DNA of 64,000 nucleotides. Source: Cytobacillus purgationiresistens (GTDB lineage: Bacteria; Bacillota; Bacilli; Bacillales; Cytobacillaceae). The stretch lies in NCBI RefSeq assembly GCF_030813235.1, contig NZ_JAUSUB010000003.1, positions 124,001-188,000 on the forward strand, in the 5' to 3' direction. Below the pieces are notes generated by a model. The model did no database searches. It saw only the letters and a program-made list of their open reading frames with translations, and was not told the origin of the DNA. This document shows positions 37,348-46,605 of this stretch, one piece after another (the stretch's first letter is position 1; each line of letters starts with the position of its first letter). A program made the translations under genes and the position numbers.

Positions 37348-39165
37348 TCAGACTGGTATATTATATTTCTTCAGCTTTTGATAGAGCGTTGTTCGATGGA
37401 TGCCAAGAAGCTCAGCCGCTTTTTTCTTATTGCCTAACGCATCCCGCAGAGCGCGAATAACGAGCTCTTTTTCTTTTTGTCTTCCTAAATCCCTCGCTGT
37501 TTCCATTAATGATGGCTGCTGATAAGTGACCGGCTGCGTTTCAGACTCTTCTTTGATAAAGCGATGCAAATGATGTTCTTCTATTGTTTGGCTATCGACG
37601 AGCGTGACCAGCCTTTCAACCACATTCACCATTTCACGAATATTCCCTTGCCACTCGTAATGAATGAATGCTGCAATCGCTTGGGGGCTGAACGACTTCT
37701 TTGGCAGATCATATTTTTCACAAACAGCTTTTAAATAATAGGAAAGCAATATGGGGATATCTTGTCTTCGTTCACGCAAAGGCGGGACAAATAATTCAAT
37801 GATATTCAGCCTGTAAAATAAATCCTCTCGAAACAGCCCCTCCCTCACCCTCTCCTTTAAATTGCGATTTGTGGCCGCAATAATTCTCGCATTGACACGA
37901 TACTTCTGAATACCGCCAACCCTTTCCGCTTCTTTTTCTTGAAGAACACGTAATAATTTCGTCTGCATCATGATTGGCATTTCAGCAACTTCATCGAGAA
38001 AAACCGTTCCATTATGAGCGAGTTCGAACTTCCCTTGTTTTCCTCCCTTACTGGCACCTGTAAATGCCCCTTCTTCATATCCAAACAGCTCCGACTCAAA
38101 AAGCGCCTCGGGTATGGCACCGCAATTCACACTAATGAATCGGCCATTAGAAAACGGGCTTATGTGGTGTATGCTTTTAGCGAACATTTCCTTCCCCGTC
38201 CCGCTCTCACCCGTAATCAGCACAGTCGCAAGGGTTCTTGCTGACCGTCTTGCCAACCGTTTCACCTCAGAAATTTCAGGACTGGTCCCTACAATTTGAT
38301 CGAGTGTCATGCGGCTATCCTCCTCCAGTTTCACTGTCAAAGGCTGCTCCTTCCTCTCCACATGCATGTAATTCCTCTGCAAGGATTCATAGAGCTTATA
38401 AACCTCAGTCACCCCTTCAAAAATTAGCATCCCGATTGCGCCCACCAATTCCCCTTTATCCCAAATAGGAATTCGATGAACGACCATATCCTGACATTGA
38501 ATTCTTTGAATTACACCTCGCTCAGGCGTTGCGGTTTTGACTGTTAAATGAAGATGCGTATTATCAATCACTTCTGTTACATGCCTGCCTATGGCATCCT
38601 CTCGACTGACACCCGTAAAACGGCTATAAGCTTCATTAAATTCCATTATCATGCCAAATTTGTCTACAACGACAATGCCCTCATAGGCTCTTTCTAAAAT
38701 GATCTGTAAAACATCAGCAGAATGTTCCTTTTGCTTAAGCATATGTATGAACCTGGAATACCCATCATTGATATCTCTCACAGTTAAAATACCAATTACT
38801 TTCTCTTCTTCATCTATTACAGGGATCTGACTATATGGAAGTGCAGCTGCACTGAAAATAGAATCATCCCGTTTTAAAGAAACGTAATTCCGATTCGATA
38901 TTCGGCTGATGATTGTATCTTTATCCTGTCCCTTTAAAATAGAGGAAAGCAGTTTTCTCAATGTAATCATTCCTACCAGATAATCTTGCTCATCGATGAT
39001 TGGGAGACTGTCCACATTCAATCGGTTCATCATCTCGCCCGCATCCTGCAAGGTTTGTCCAATCCTAATACAATGAGGATTCGGTGTCATCCAATGCTTT
39101 ACCTGTAATAACTCCGCTTGTCCTAGCCCCAAATTTTCATTATCTATAAGACCCTCCATCAACAT
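37348..39165 (-). CDS. Sigma-54-dependent activator with CBS pair and PAS domains
   Basis: A 605-residue regulator: two CBS domains (about 20-140, PNPHCIRIGQTLQDAGEMM, DSLPIIDEQDYLVGMIT), PAS (about 150-260, GIVVVDKFGMIMEFNEAYSRF), AAA+ (about 290-520) with GESGTGKE, EGAFTGAS and NGTVFLDEVAEM, then a Fis-type helix-turn-helix (NKKKAAELLGIHRTTLYQKL). It should activate the sigma-54 promoter of the adjacent adh-mmsA operon; the CBS pair suggests sensing of an adenosyl ligand. An in-frame ATG at 39198 lacks a ribosome site; ATG 39165 follows AAGGAGGAG and is used. Confidence 0.93.
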   Translation of the reverse strand: MLMEGLIDNENLGLGQAELLQVKHWMTPNPHCIRIGQTLQDAGEMMNRLNVDSLPIIDEQDYLVGMITLRKLLSSILKGQDKDTIISRISNRNYVSLKRDDSIFSAAALPYSQIPVIDEEEKVIGILTVRDINDGYSRFIHMLKQKEHSADVLQIILERAYEGIVVVDKFGMIMEFNEAYSRFTGVSREDAIGRHVTEVIDNTHLHLTVKTATPERGVIQRIQCQDMVVHRIPIWDKGELVGAIGMLIFEGVTEVYKLYESLQRNYMHVERKEQPLTVKLEEDSRMTLDQIVGTSPEISEVKRLARRSARTLATVLITGESGTGKEMFAKSIHHISPFSNGRFISVNCGAIPEALFESELFGYEEGAFTGASKGGKQGKFELAHNGTVFLDEVAEMPIMMQTKLLRVLQEKEAERVGGIQKYRVNARIIAATNRNLKERVREGLFREDLFYRLNIIELFVPPLRERRQDIPILLSYYLKAVCEKYDLPKKSFSPQAIAAFIHYEWQGNIREMVNVVERLVTLVDSQTIEEHHLHRFIKEESETQPVTYQQPSLMETARDLGRQKEKELVIRALRDALGNKKKAAELLGIHRTTLYQKLKKYNIPV

Positions 39166-39433
39166 ACAAAATCTCCTCCTTGTCTGCAGCAGAGTCAAAA
39201 TTTATTAAAACCAACTATCTGAATCTTCAATTTTCGTTAGACAGAACCCTGCTTATAGATAAAATTAAATGCCAAACAAGAAATGGATGGTCTTCTAATA
39301 TGCAAACAATGTGTTAATATTCCTGACAAAATATACTGTTAAATAATCTAACACCTTAATAAAGGAATTGTGATTTTCATAATAGAATAGAATAATAACT
39401 TACTCATTTCAGCTAAAAGAAAGGGGAATTATC

Positions 39434-40969
39434 ATGGAGAATCCTACCGATATTCGTACAAACAAGGAATTCCGCTTCGAAGAAATTACTGTAGAGGCAC
39501 TCATAGCCGGTTACAGAGAGGGTGACTTTACAACAGTAGAAGTTGTCCAATCCTTTCTGGACCACATCGAACGATATGAACCTGTCTACAATGCCTTTAC
39601 TTTCATGAACCCGAACGTACTGATAGAAGCAGCAGAGATAGACCGGCGCCGTCAAGCTGACGAGAAGCTTGGCAAACTTGCAGGCGTGCCCATTGTGATC
39701 AAGGAAGCAGTTGATACAGTGGGTTTCCCAACTACCTTCGGCTGGGAACCACTTGCTAAAAAGGCTGGCGGAATTGAGCTGATACCAACACGGGATGCCC
39801 CCATTGTTACGAGATTAAAAGCTGCCGATGCCATCATTTTGGGCAAAACTAATATTCCTGCGTTCAGCTTTGCCTTTAGCGCCAACACCAGTTGGGATGG
39901 ACCAACCTATAATGCAGTCAATCGCTCGCTCACACCCGGAGGAAGCAGCAGCGGCACGGCCACCGCCGTATCCGGCAATATGGCTGTCCTCGGTATTGCA
40001 GAAGAGACAGCCGGCTCCATTCAAGTGCCCGCCGCTGCACAATCGCTTGTTGGAATTAAGCCTTCATTTGGATTAATACCCTCCACCGGCATCACACCGC
40101 TTGCCGGTAGCACAAAAGATGTCGTCGGACCACACGCCCGGACGGTGTGGGATGCTGCTATCTTGCTGGACGTCATTGCCGGATTTTCAGCAGATGACCA
40201 TAAAACAATCTCAGCGAAAGTGCCTGACGGAGGGTACACTTCATTCCTAAAGGAAAACCCCTTAAAAGGGAAACGGTTGGGACTATATGGACCTGGTTGG
40301 AAATCCGATGAACCCACAGCAGAAACAAAGAAACTGTACGATCAGGCAATTAAAGTCCTGAAAAGCCAAGGAGCAGAGCTGATCGATGATCCTTTCGCAG
40401 GAACAGGATTGGCTGAGTATATGAAAACACAAAAGTTCTTCCTAGGTATGGAATCCTTCTTCTATGATTTGGAGAAATACTTTAACAATCTCGATCCAGC
40501 AGACAATGAGCTTACGATCGAAAAAGTTTTTCAGCGCGCAGGAAGAGTACCATGGACAGAAGGCGACGCACTCGGAACTCTTTTAAACCGCATGGATGTA
40601 GAAAAAGCGATTGCTCATTCAAAGGAACTGCCTGATCTCACTGAGTTCAACAATGTCAAAAACGAATTATTGCGTATCATTATTCATGTGCTGGACGAAC
40701 ACCAATTGGATGGATTTGTCTATCCGACCCTACTTGAACCAATACCTGAATTACAGGAAAAGAACATTGCCGCATCCACCATCTCTGAGATCAATATAAG
40801 CGGCTTGCCATTAATTACCCTTCCTGCCGGCTACTATGAAAATGGATCTCCATTTGCTCTGGCTTTTTGGGGAAGAATGTGGAGTGAAGGAGATTTGATT
40901 GGGATGGGGTTTGGGTATGAGCAGGTTGCTAGGGGGAGAAGAACTCCGCAATTGCTGGAATCCGTATAA
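39434..40969 (+). CDS. Amidase-signature family amidase
   Basis: A 511-residue enzyme of the amidase signature family with the Ser-cisSer-Lys triad: Lys in VIKEAVDT, cis-Ser region TPGGSSSGTATAV, and the nucleophile Ser in EETAGSIQVPAA. The last motif is unusual, since most relatives read GxDxGGSxRxPA; the Ser is kept while Asp and Arg are replaced. It hydrolyses an amide to acid and ammonia; the substrate is unknown. Divergent from the sigma-54 regulator, monocistronic, with its own terminator. The ATG follows AAAGGGG. Confidence 0.88.
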   Translation: MENPTDIRTNKEFRFEEITVEALIAGYREGDFTTVEVVQSFLDHIERYEPVYNAFTFMNPNVLIEAAEIDRRRQADEKLGKLAGVPIVIKEAVDTVGFPTTFGWEPLAKKAGGIELIPTRDAPIVTRLKAADAIILGKTNIPAFSFAFSANTSWDGPTYNAVNRSLTPGGSSSGTATAVSGNMAVLGIAEETAGSIQVPAAAQSLVGIKPSFGLIPSTGITPLAGSTKDVVGPHARTVWDAAILLDVIAGFSADDHKTISAKVPDGGYTSFLKENPLKGKRLGLYGPGWKSDEPTAETKKLYDQAIKVLKSQGAELIDDPFAGTGLAEYMKTQKFFLGMESFFYDLEKYFNNLDPADNELTIEKVFQRAGRVPWTEGDALGTLLNRMDVEKAIAHSKELPDLTEFNNVKNELLRIIIHVLDEHQLDGFVYPTLLEPIPELQEKNIAASTISEINISGLPLITLPAGYYENGSPFALAFWGRMWSEGDLIGMGFGYEQVARGRRTPQLLESV

Positions 40970-41009
40970 ATAAATTCAAGTTAATGAGATAAAAACCTAT
41001 AACAGATAG

Positions 41010-41050
41010 AAGGAAGGTGCTTTGTATAATTAACATGCATCTTCCTTTTT
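41010..41050 (+). terminator. Rho-independent terminator of the amidase gene
   Basis: AAGGAAGGTGC / GCATCTTCCTT stem (one G-U pair) followed by TTT. Confidence 0.8.
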
Positions 41051-41119
41051 AAGATTGAGTTAGCCATCGCCTCGTCTCAAACACTGCCTATAATAACAAT
41101 TGAAAACAGATACATTTCT

Positions 41120-41375
41120 TTAGGCAATTTTCGTTGCAGCAGAATTATTACCATTATTCGGACGTACGATCGCCCAGACTAACCCACCACAAACGAGTAA
41201 AGCAATTCCGCAAAGCTGGAATGCATAGTGAAAACCAGCAGCTTAGCTTGCAGAATTTTCAATTAGAAGTCCTGTTACGTATGGTCCAACGATTCCACCT
41301 AATGAGGTACATGCCATGAACCAGCCTTGGATTTTCCCTTGATGCCTTTTTGAAACAAGACTTGCTAAGATTGTT
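41120..41375 (-). pseudogene. C-terminal remnant of an MFS transporter
   Basis: On the minus strand one frame reads like the last helices of a drug-efflux MFS protein (GWFMACTSLGGIVGPYVTG, then HYAFQLCGIALLVCGGLVW, ending TKIA and a stop), but has an internal TAA between the two parts and no N-terminal two thirds. It is cut at its 5' side exactly where the REP-like repeat at 41376 begins. Decayed gene. Confidence 0.75.
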
Positions 41376-41404
41376 GGGTGCCTGTCACCGCCAAATTTCG
41401 ACAA
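41376..41404. repeat. REP-like dispersed repeat, copy 2
   Basis: 29 bp identical to 31724-31752, with core GGTGCCTGTCACC. It abuts the truncated MFS remnant. Confidence 0.75.
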
Positions 41405-41410
41405 AATTAG

Positions 41411-41463
41411 AAGCCTGCCGTTTGATTAGCCTGTTAATTTTGGCAATAAAACGGAAGGCTTTT
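41411..41463 (-). terminator. Probable terminator hairpin after the VanZ-like gene
   Basis: AAGCCT-x-CCGTTT / AAACGG-x-AGGCTT stem, about 50 nt past the VanZ-like stop; only a modest T-rich tail on the minus strand. Confidence 0.5.
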
Positions 41464-41511
41464 ATAATCTGATTAATGTTTATTTGAAGAAGCAATAGAC
41501 AGAACCTACAG

Positions 41512-41955
41512 CTACCTCCCCCTTATTCTTCTCTTAAATAACAAAAATAATAATATTCCCGTAAGTGCTCCAGAACTATCAAGCAACACATCTCTCACTT
41601 CTGCTGATCTTCCAGGAATGAAATACTGATGAAATTCATCCGAGGCTGCGTAGAGGGTACATATGAATAGAGCCCATCCTGCATGAGAAACCTTTATACC
41701 TGATTTTTTTCTCAATGCATTCAGAACAAATATCCCCAATAGAAAATAGGCAAAGAAATGCGCATTCTTCCTTATAAAATGTTCTAAGAAATCAAGATTG
41801 ATATCCGCACCTGGAATAATATTTTCAGCAATTCCAACAACCATATCGGTTAAACCTGAACTTAACTCACTTGAGGCAGTGCCCGGCTGATGAGATAGAT
41901 AAAAGATGAGCGCCATCCACATAACGACCGGTAGCCAGAGGAGAAACTTTTTCAT
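41512..41955 (-). CDS. VanZ-like family membrane protein
   Basis: A 147-residue protein with about four membrane helices and the VanZ-family signatures FYLSHQPG, RKNAHFFAYFLLG and DEFHQYFIPGRSAEVRDVLLDS. The family is named for the teicoplanin-resistance protein, but most members have no known role and are not resistance genes. An in-frame ATG at 41982 lacks a ribosome site; ATG 41955 follows AAGGAAG by about 7 nt. It is a single-gene unit. Confidence 0.85.
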   Translation of the reverse strand: MKKFLLWLPVVMWMALIFYLSHQPGTASSELSSGLTDMVVGIAENIIPGADINLDFLEHFIRKNAHFFAYFLLGIFVLNALRKKSGIKVSHAGWALFICTLYAASDEFHQYFIPGRSAEVRDVLLDSSGALTGILLFLLFKRRIRGR

Positions 41956-42235
41956 TGGTAACTTCCTTTTTAATTTATTCATGATTCTAGAAACATATTT
42001 GGACTTTCATATATAGACATGGTGAATCTTTTACAAACGATCTAGCTAATCTATTATATCATCGACAACCATAATCCTATTGGAGGTAGATCACTTTAAG
42101 GTGAATTTTGCTCATATTAACTGTTTAACCCCCCTCCTCCTATCATATAAAAGTAAAAAGATTCATCTGGAAAAAGGATAATAGGAACGATACATAGAAT
42201 GATTCTAGAACAATGCCCTTTAAGGAGTTGATCAG

Positions 42236-43483
42236 TTGAATAACCAGTTCCCTATCGAAGAAGTGAGAAAGCATTTCCCTGCTGTTAATCGGCAAGATAA
42301 CGGGCAGCCGATTGTTTATTTTGACGGACCAGGCGGCACACAAATGGTTGATTATGCGATTGAGAACATGTATCGCTACCTAAGAAATGGAGTGGCCAAC
42401 CTTCATGGTACCTTTCATACAAGTAGAGATACCGATTGTTTAATAGCTGAAGCCAGGCTGGCGGTCGCTGATTTATTAGGCTGCAAGGATAACGAGGTTG
42501 CTTTTGGAGCCAATATGACAACATTAGCCTTTTCCCTTTCCAGGACGCTCGCCCAATATGTGAACAACGGTGATGAGATTGTTGTCACTGAGCTTGATCA
42601 TCATGCAAATGTTGATCCTTGGTTATCCATGGCCAAAGAAAAAGGAGCCATCATTAAATTTATTAAACTGAATCGTGAAACACTCTCATTAGACTTAGAG
42701 AACTTAGATGAAATCATCACCCCTAAAACCAAGCTGGTTGCTGTAGGCATGTCCTCTAATGTTACAGGAACGGTCACGAATGTAAACAAGGTCATTGAAA
42801 AGGCAAAATCCCACCAAGCATTAGTTGTGATCGATGCCGTACATGCTGTACCACACTTAAAAATGGATATGCATCAATTAGGATGCGACATTCTCCTTTG
42901 TTCTGCTTATAAATTCTTTGGGCCTCATGTTGGCATCGCCGCAATCCGAGCTACACTTTTTGAAAAGTTAACATTCTACAAGCTTCAACCGGCACCAAAT
43001 TCCATCCCTTCTAAGCTGGAAACCGGTACGCAAAACCACGAAGGAATCGCCGGCATCTTAGGAGCGATTCAATTTATTCAGAAACTAGGTGACGGAGAAA
43101 GCCGCAGAGAGCAAATCCTTTCCGGGATGGCGCGCATCGATGAATATGAAAAACTGCTTTCCGCCGATCTCGAGACATTCTTACAGTCCCAGCCCGGCTT
43201 CCGTCTATATCGACCTGCATCAGGTCCGAGAACCTCTACTTTTGCCTTTACAATAAACAATCATGACTCTAGAGAGGTAACGCAATGGCTGGCCCAATAT
43301 TATAACCTTTGCATAACGGATGGTGACTTCTATGCATCCAACCTGGCAGAAATCCTTGATGTTAAGCAATACGGAGGCTGGATTAGAGTCGGTCTGAGTC
43401 CATACAATACGATCGAAGAAATCAATACTTTAAAAGAGGCCCTGCAAGCTTACGTAAAGCAAACATCCAAGATTCCTCTTTAA
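42236..43483 (+). CDS. Class V aminotransferase, cysteine desulfurase-like
   Basis: A 415-residue PLP enzyme. Seen: YFDGPGGTQMVDYAIENMYRY, HGTFHTSRDTD, the PLP-binding Lys in CSAYKFFGPH, and the C-terminal RVGLSPYNTIEE. These are typical of the desulfurase-like subgroup (am_tr_V type); no Cys appears in the usual SufS/IscS active-loop position, so true cysteine desulfurase activity is doubtful. The start is TTG at 42236, after TAAGGAG. The next gene, an M20 amidohydrolase, follows after 38 nt, so both may act on an acylated amino acid. Confidence 0.85.
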   Translation: MNNQFPIEEVRKHFPAVNRQDNGQPIVYFDGPGGTQMVDYAIENMYRYLRNGVANLHGTFHTSRDTDCLIAEARLAVADLLGCKDNEVAFGANMTTLAFSLSRTLAQYVNNGDEIVVTELDHHANVDPWLSMAKEKGAIIKFIKLNRETLSLDLENLDEIITPKTKLVAVGMSSNVTGTVTNVNKVIEKAKSHQALVVIDAVHAVPHLKMDMHQLGCDILLCSAYKFFGPHVGIAAIRATLFEKLTFYKLQPAPNSIPSKLETGTQNHEGIAGILGAIQFIQKLGDGESRREQILSGMARIDEYEKLLSADLETFLQSQPGFRLYRPASGPRTSTFAFTINNHDSREVTQWLAQYYNLCITDGDFYASNLAEILDVKQYGGWIRVGLSPYNTIEEINTLKEALQAYVKQTSKIPL

Positions 43484-43521
43484 ATACATTAGTACACAAT
43501 AAACCTAAGGGAGATTTTATT

Positions 43522-44745
43522 ATGCTGGAAAAACTATATGCCTTACTTGAAAACGACTATTCAGAAATGGTGGACATCCGCCGACATTTGCATCAATACC
43601 CAGAGCTATCCTTCCAAGAAGTAACAACACCAAAATATATAGCAGAATATCATGAAAAGCTCGGGCATGAAATCCGAACTGCAGTTGGCGGACGTGGCGT
43701 TGTTGCAACACTTCGAGGGGGTAAACCTGGAAAAACAGTTGCACTGAGAGCAGATTTTGACGCGCTGCCAATAGATGAACAGAATGACGTACCCTATAAA
43801 TCTAAAAACCCTGGCGTCATGCATGCCTGTGGACATGATGGCCATACAGCCACATTGCTTGTACTGGCAAAAGCATTAAACAAGCTTAAGAACGACATCG
43901 AAGGCAATATTGTCTTTATTCATCAGCATGCAGAGGAATATATGCCAGGTGGAGCCATTGCCATGATTGAAGATGGCTGCCTGGATGGAGTGGATGTCAT
44001 CTTTGGCACACATATCTGGGCAACAAGTCCAGTCGGCGAAATTGGCTACCGCTCTGGACCATTATTAGCAGCAGCAGACAGATTCCATATAAAAGTACAA
44101 GGAACAGGTGGACACGGCGCACAGCCACACTTAAGCAACGACAGTATTGTCATTGCTTCACAGCTCATTGTCAATCTACAGCAAATCGTCAGCCGGAGAG
44201 TAGACCCACTTGAAACAGCTGTTTGCTCCATCGGGGAATTCGACGCCAAGAACGCCTTCAATGTCATTGCCGATTCCGTGCAATTATCTGGTACAGTAAG
44301 AACCTTTAAAGAAGAGATACGCAATAAAATGGATCGTGAAATAAGAAGGATTATCGAGGGAACCTGCCTTGCAGCTGATGCAGAATACACTTATAACTAT
44401 GTAAAAGGCTATCCAGCCACAGTCAATCACCAAGCCGAAACTGAATTCGTAGCCGCTCTTGCTCCTTCAGTGCCAGGAGTGAAAAACACGGTAGAACTGG
44501 CTCCTCAAATGGGCGGAGAGGACTTTGCTTATTATCTAGAAAAAGTTCCAGGGACCTTCTTTATGACAGGAGCGGAATTGACAGGACGTGAAAAAACATA
44601 TCCGCATCATCATCCGAAGTTTGATATTGATGAAAAGGGGTTATTGGTTGCGGCTAATGTTTTAGGGGCTGCCACTTTGAATTATTTGGAGAATAAAGGG
44701 GTCGAGCTTGCGCATGATAGCGAGCTGATTAAGGTTAACGACTAA
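43522..44745 (+). CDS. M20 family amidohydrolase (N-acyl-amino-acid type)
   Basis: A 407-residue metallopeptidase-fold hydrolase of the M20D/HipO/IAA-amidohydrolase type. Metal-ligand motifs: LRADFDALPIDE, HACGHDGHT, HQHAEEYMPGG and HHHPKFDIDE; the dimerisation insertion lies at about 185-300. Such enzymes remove acyl groups from N-acyl amino acids or small amides. It is the second gene of a pair with the class V aminotransferase-like gene and is followed by a strong terminator. The ATG at 43522 follows GGGAG. Confidence 0.9.
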   Translation: MLEKLYALLENDYSEMVDIRRHLHQYPELSFQEVTTPKYIAEYHEKLGHEIRTAVGGRGVVATLRGGKPGKTVALRADFDALPIDEQNDVPYKSKNPGVMHACGHDGHTATLLVLAKALNKLKNDIEGNIVFIHQHAEEYMPGGAIAMIEDGCLDGVDVIFGTHIWATSPVGEIGYRSGPLLAAADRFHIKVQGTGGHGAQPHLSNDSIVIASQLIVNLQQIVSRRVDPLETAVCSIGEFDAKNAFNVIADSVQLSGTVRTFKEEIRNKMDREIRRIIEGTCLAADAEYTYNYVKGYPATVNHQAETEFVAALAPSVPGVKNTVELAPQMGGEDFAYYLEKVPGTFFMTGAELTGREKTYPHHHPKFDIDEKGLLVAANVLGAATLNYLENKGVELAHDSELIKVND

Positions 44746-44755
44746 ACCATAAATT

Positions 44756-44802
44756 CCTTGTATGAGCGAATATTGCATAACTGCTCATACAAGGGGTTTT
44801 TT
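44756..44802 (+). terminator. Rho-independent terminator
   Basis: Perfect 12-bp stem CCTTGTATGAGC / GCTCATACAAGG followed by GGTTTTTT, just after the M20 gene. Confidence 0.92.
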
Positions 44803-44804
44803 GT

Positions 44805-45647
44805 CTACCATTCTTGTTGTTTATTAAAATATTCATCCATGACTTCAAACCATAATCTGTATCCCAGATCATTTGGATGTACGCCATCGTCTAATGTATC
44901 ATTTAATTCCAAATCATTGGCTTGTATCTTATCCTCCATTCCTTTGTATACGTCCACATACTTCCACCCTTTTGACTCGATATATGATTTGGTTTCTTCT
45001 CGATAATCTTGGTACGTGTACCCCAAAGCATTCTCGACCTCTCCCTTTTGATCCACAGAACATGGATTAGGCGAGATTAAAATAAACTGCGAATCTGGTA
45101 ATTCCTTTTTTACTTTCGAAATGGTCTGGTTGATTGCAGAAATCGTATCCTCCATCTTGATATTCTCATCATAGCTATTAACGACAGACGTTTCTATAAT
45201 GATTAAATCTGGATTGTCGTTAATCATCTCATCCACATTACCTTCATCAAGAAGTCTATTTAATGTATAACCACTTTTTGCATAATTGGAAAAAGATAAG
45301 TCATTTGCAATGGTTACATTCTCTGATTTAATCTGTTTTTCCAATTGATTGAACCATGAAAACATAGGTTGGCTCGCCCCCTTGCCTCTAGCCACACTGC
45401 TGCCAATCACTGCGACACGTGCTTTATCTTCAGTTAAAACTTTATAATGAAGATAATCCTTAAGTGTAATTTCATTGCCTTCTTTGGGCGTAATACTTTC
45501 AATCTTTTCCTTTTCTATCTTTTCTCCCTCAGTTATATTCTCTTCATCCCACACATCAAAACCTGTAGCCCTTTCGTTATTCCAATATATTAGTCCCGTA
45601 AGGCTAATTATGACGATAATAAGACTTGCGAATATTATTTTTTTCAT
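44805..45647 (-). CDS. SGNH/GDSL-type hydrolase, membrane-anchored or secreted
   Basis: A 280-residue protein with an N-terminal hydrophobic helix (about 4-24) and an SGNH hydrolase domain: block I VAVIGSSVARGKGAS (Ser nucleophile), block III-like IIIETSVVNS, and the C-terminal catalytic pair in DDGVHPNDLGY (Asp, His). Such enzymes act as esterases, often on surface polysaccharides or lipids. The YLHYKVLTEDKARVAVIG region is typical of Bacillus members. The substrate is not inferable. It is convergent with the M20 gene, sharing the terminator region. Confidence 0.88.
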   Translation of the reverse strand: MKKIIFASLIIVIISLTGLIYWNNERATGFDVWDEENITEGEKIEKEKIESITPKEGNEITLKDYLHYKVLTEDKARVAVIGSSVARGKGASQPMFSWFNQLEKQIKSENVTIANDLSFSNYAKSGYTLNRLLDEGNVDEMINDNPDLIIIETSVVNSYDENIKMEDTISAINQTISKVKKELPDSQFILISPNPCSVDQKGEVENALGYTYQDYREETKSYIESKGWKYVDVYKGMEDKIQANDLELNDTLDDGVHPNDLGYRLWFEVMDEYFNKQQEW

Positions 45648-46101
45648 CTTCCCTCTTATTTCCTTTCTGGTAAAAACATGATTGTCTCTATAAAGGGACT
45701 ATAAATTGTATAAAAACTCCTAATCCATAAAACATCTTTTTATTGCAGTCATCATTAGAAGAAATGACTATTCATATATCTATGATTACATAAATACCCG
45801 CTACTTTCGAAATTAATCATATTAATTGCAAATAGAGCGGGATACTATTTAATTTTTTTGAAATTTATCGACTTAGCAGCAACATTTCTTAGATTAATTG
45901 CCCTTTAGCATGATCGGGTTCTGTCAAATAATTTTATACCCTTATCCCCTACTATTCTCCCGGATATTTAAGCTTGCTCTCTTTTTTACTGCCAAACTTT
46001 TCTTAAGTGGTTTATTTAGAAAGGTTATTAACTACATTTTAAATTTTTATCTCACAACAACAATTAAATATAGTAAGAATAATAATTCACGCAAAATATA
46101 G
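45648..46101. other. AT-rich intergenic region
   Basis: About 450 bp with no supportable gene. It contains the leader of the SGNH gene (minus strand). No repeat or RNA element recognised. Confidence 0.45.
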
Positions 46102-46130
46102 TTGACAAAATCCACTACTCATCATAAAAT
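46102..46130 (+). promoter_or_regulatory. Strong SigA promoter of the marR-peptide transport operon
   Basis: TTGACA (46102-46107), 17-nt spacer, TAAAAT (46125-46130), 35 nt ahead of the marR start. Consensus -35. Confidence 0.85.
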
Positions 46131-46165
46131 TAATTTAATTTTAAAAAAAGAGGTAATATTCAAAT

Positions 46166-46597
46166 ATGTCAGAAAATAATATCCAAGAAATTAAAAAGTT
46201 CAATAGGTTTTACACAAGAGTAATGGGAATATTCAACCTGTATACAGATAAAAGTCCTTTTTCCGCAACAGAAGCTTTGATTTTGTTTGAAATTCATGCA
46301 CGCAAGAATTGTACAGCAGCCTTTCTGTCAAATTATTTTGGTATTGATAAAAGTTATATGAGTAGAATAATCAAACACTTTGGACGAGAGGGTCTAACTA
46401 TTAAAGAAGTCTCACAAGAAGATCGAAGAGTGCAGCATATTTTTTTAACTGAATTAGGAAGATCGACCCTAAATTCTCTTGCAAATAAGGCAAGTATAAA
46501 TGTTGAATCTATGATTGAAGGCATACCCGAGGATCAAATTGATCATTTAATAGATTCTATGAAAAGTATTCAAAAAATTTTATATAAAAATATTTAG
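46166..46597 (+). CDS. MarR family transcriptional regulator
   Basis: A 143-residue winged helix-turn-helix protein: recognition region AAFLSNYFGIDKSYMSRIIKHF, wing QEDRRVQHIFLTELG, and helical dimer ends. First gene of the peptide-transport operon (8-nt gap to the binding-protein gene), so it probably represses its own operon and is relieved by a ligand. The ATG follows AAAAGAGGTAA. The position of a MarR protein at the head of a Dpp-like operon is less common than CodY or nutrient control. Confidence 0.9.
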   Translation: MSENNIQEIKKFNRFYTRVMGIFNLYTDKSPFSATEALILFEIHARKNCTAAFLSNYFGIDKSYMSRIIKHFGREGLTIKEVSQEDRRVQHIFLTELGRSTLNSLANKASINVESMIEGIPEDQIDHLIDSMKSIQKILYKNI

Positions 46598-46605
46598 AGG
46601 GGGTT

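Noticed and set aside
41512-41955. VanZ-like gene as glycopeptide resistance
   Set aside because: The family is broad and mostly of unknown role; no van genes are present.
42236-43483. True cysteine desulfurase (SufS/IscS)
   Set aside because: No Cys is seen in the expected active-loop position and no Fe-S assembly genes are adjacent.
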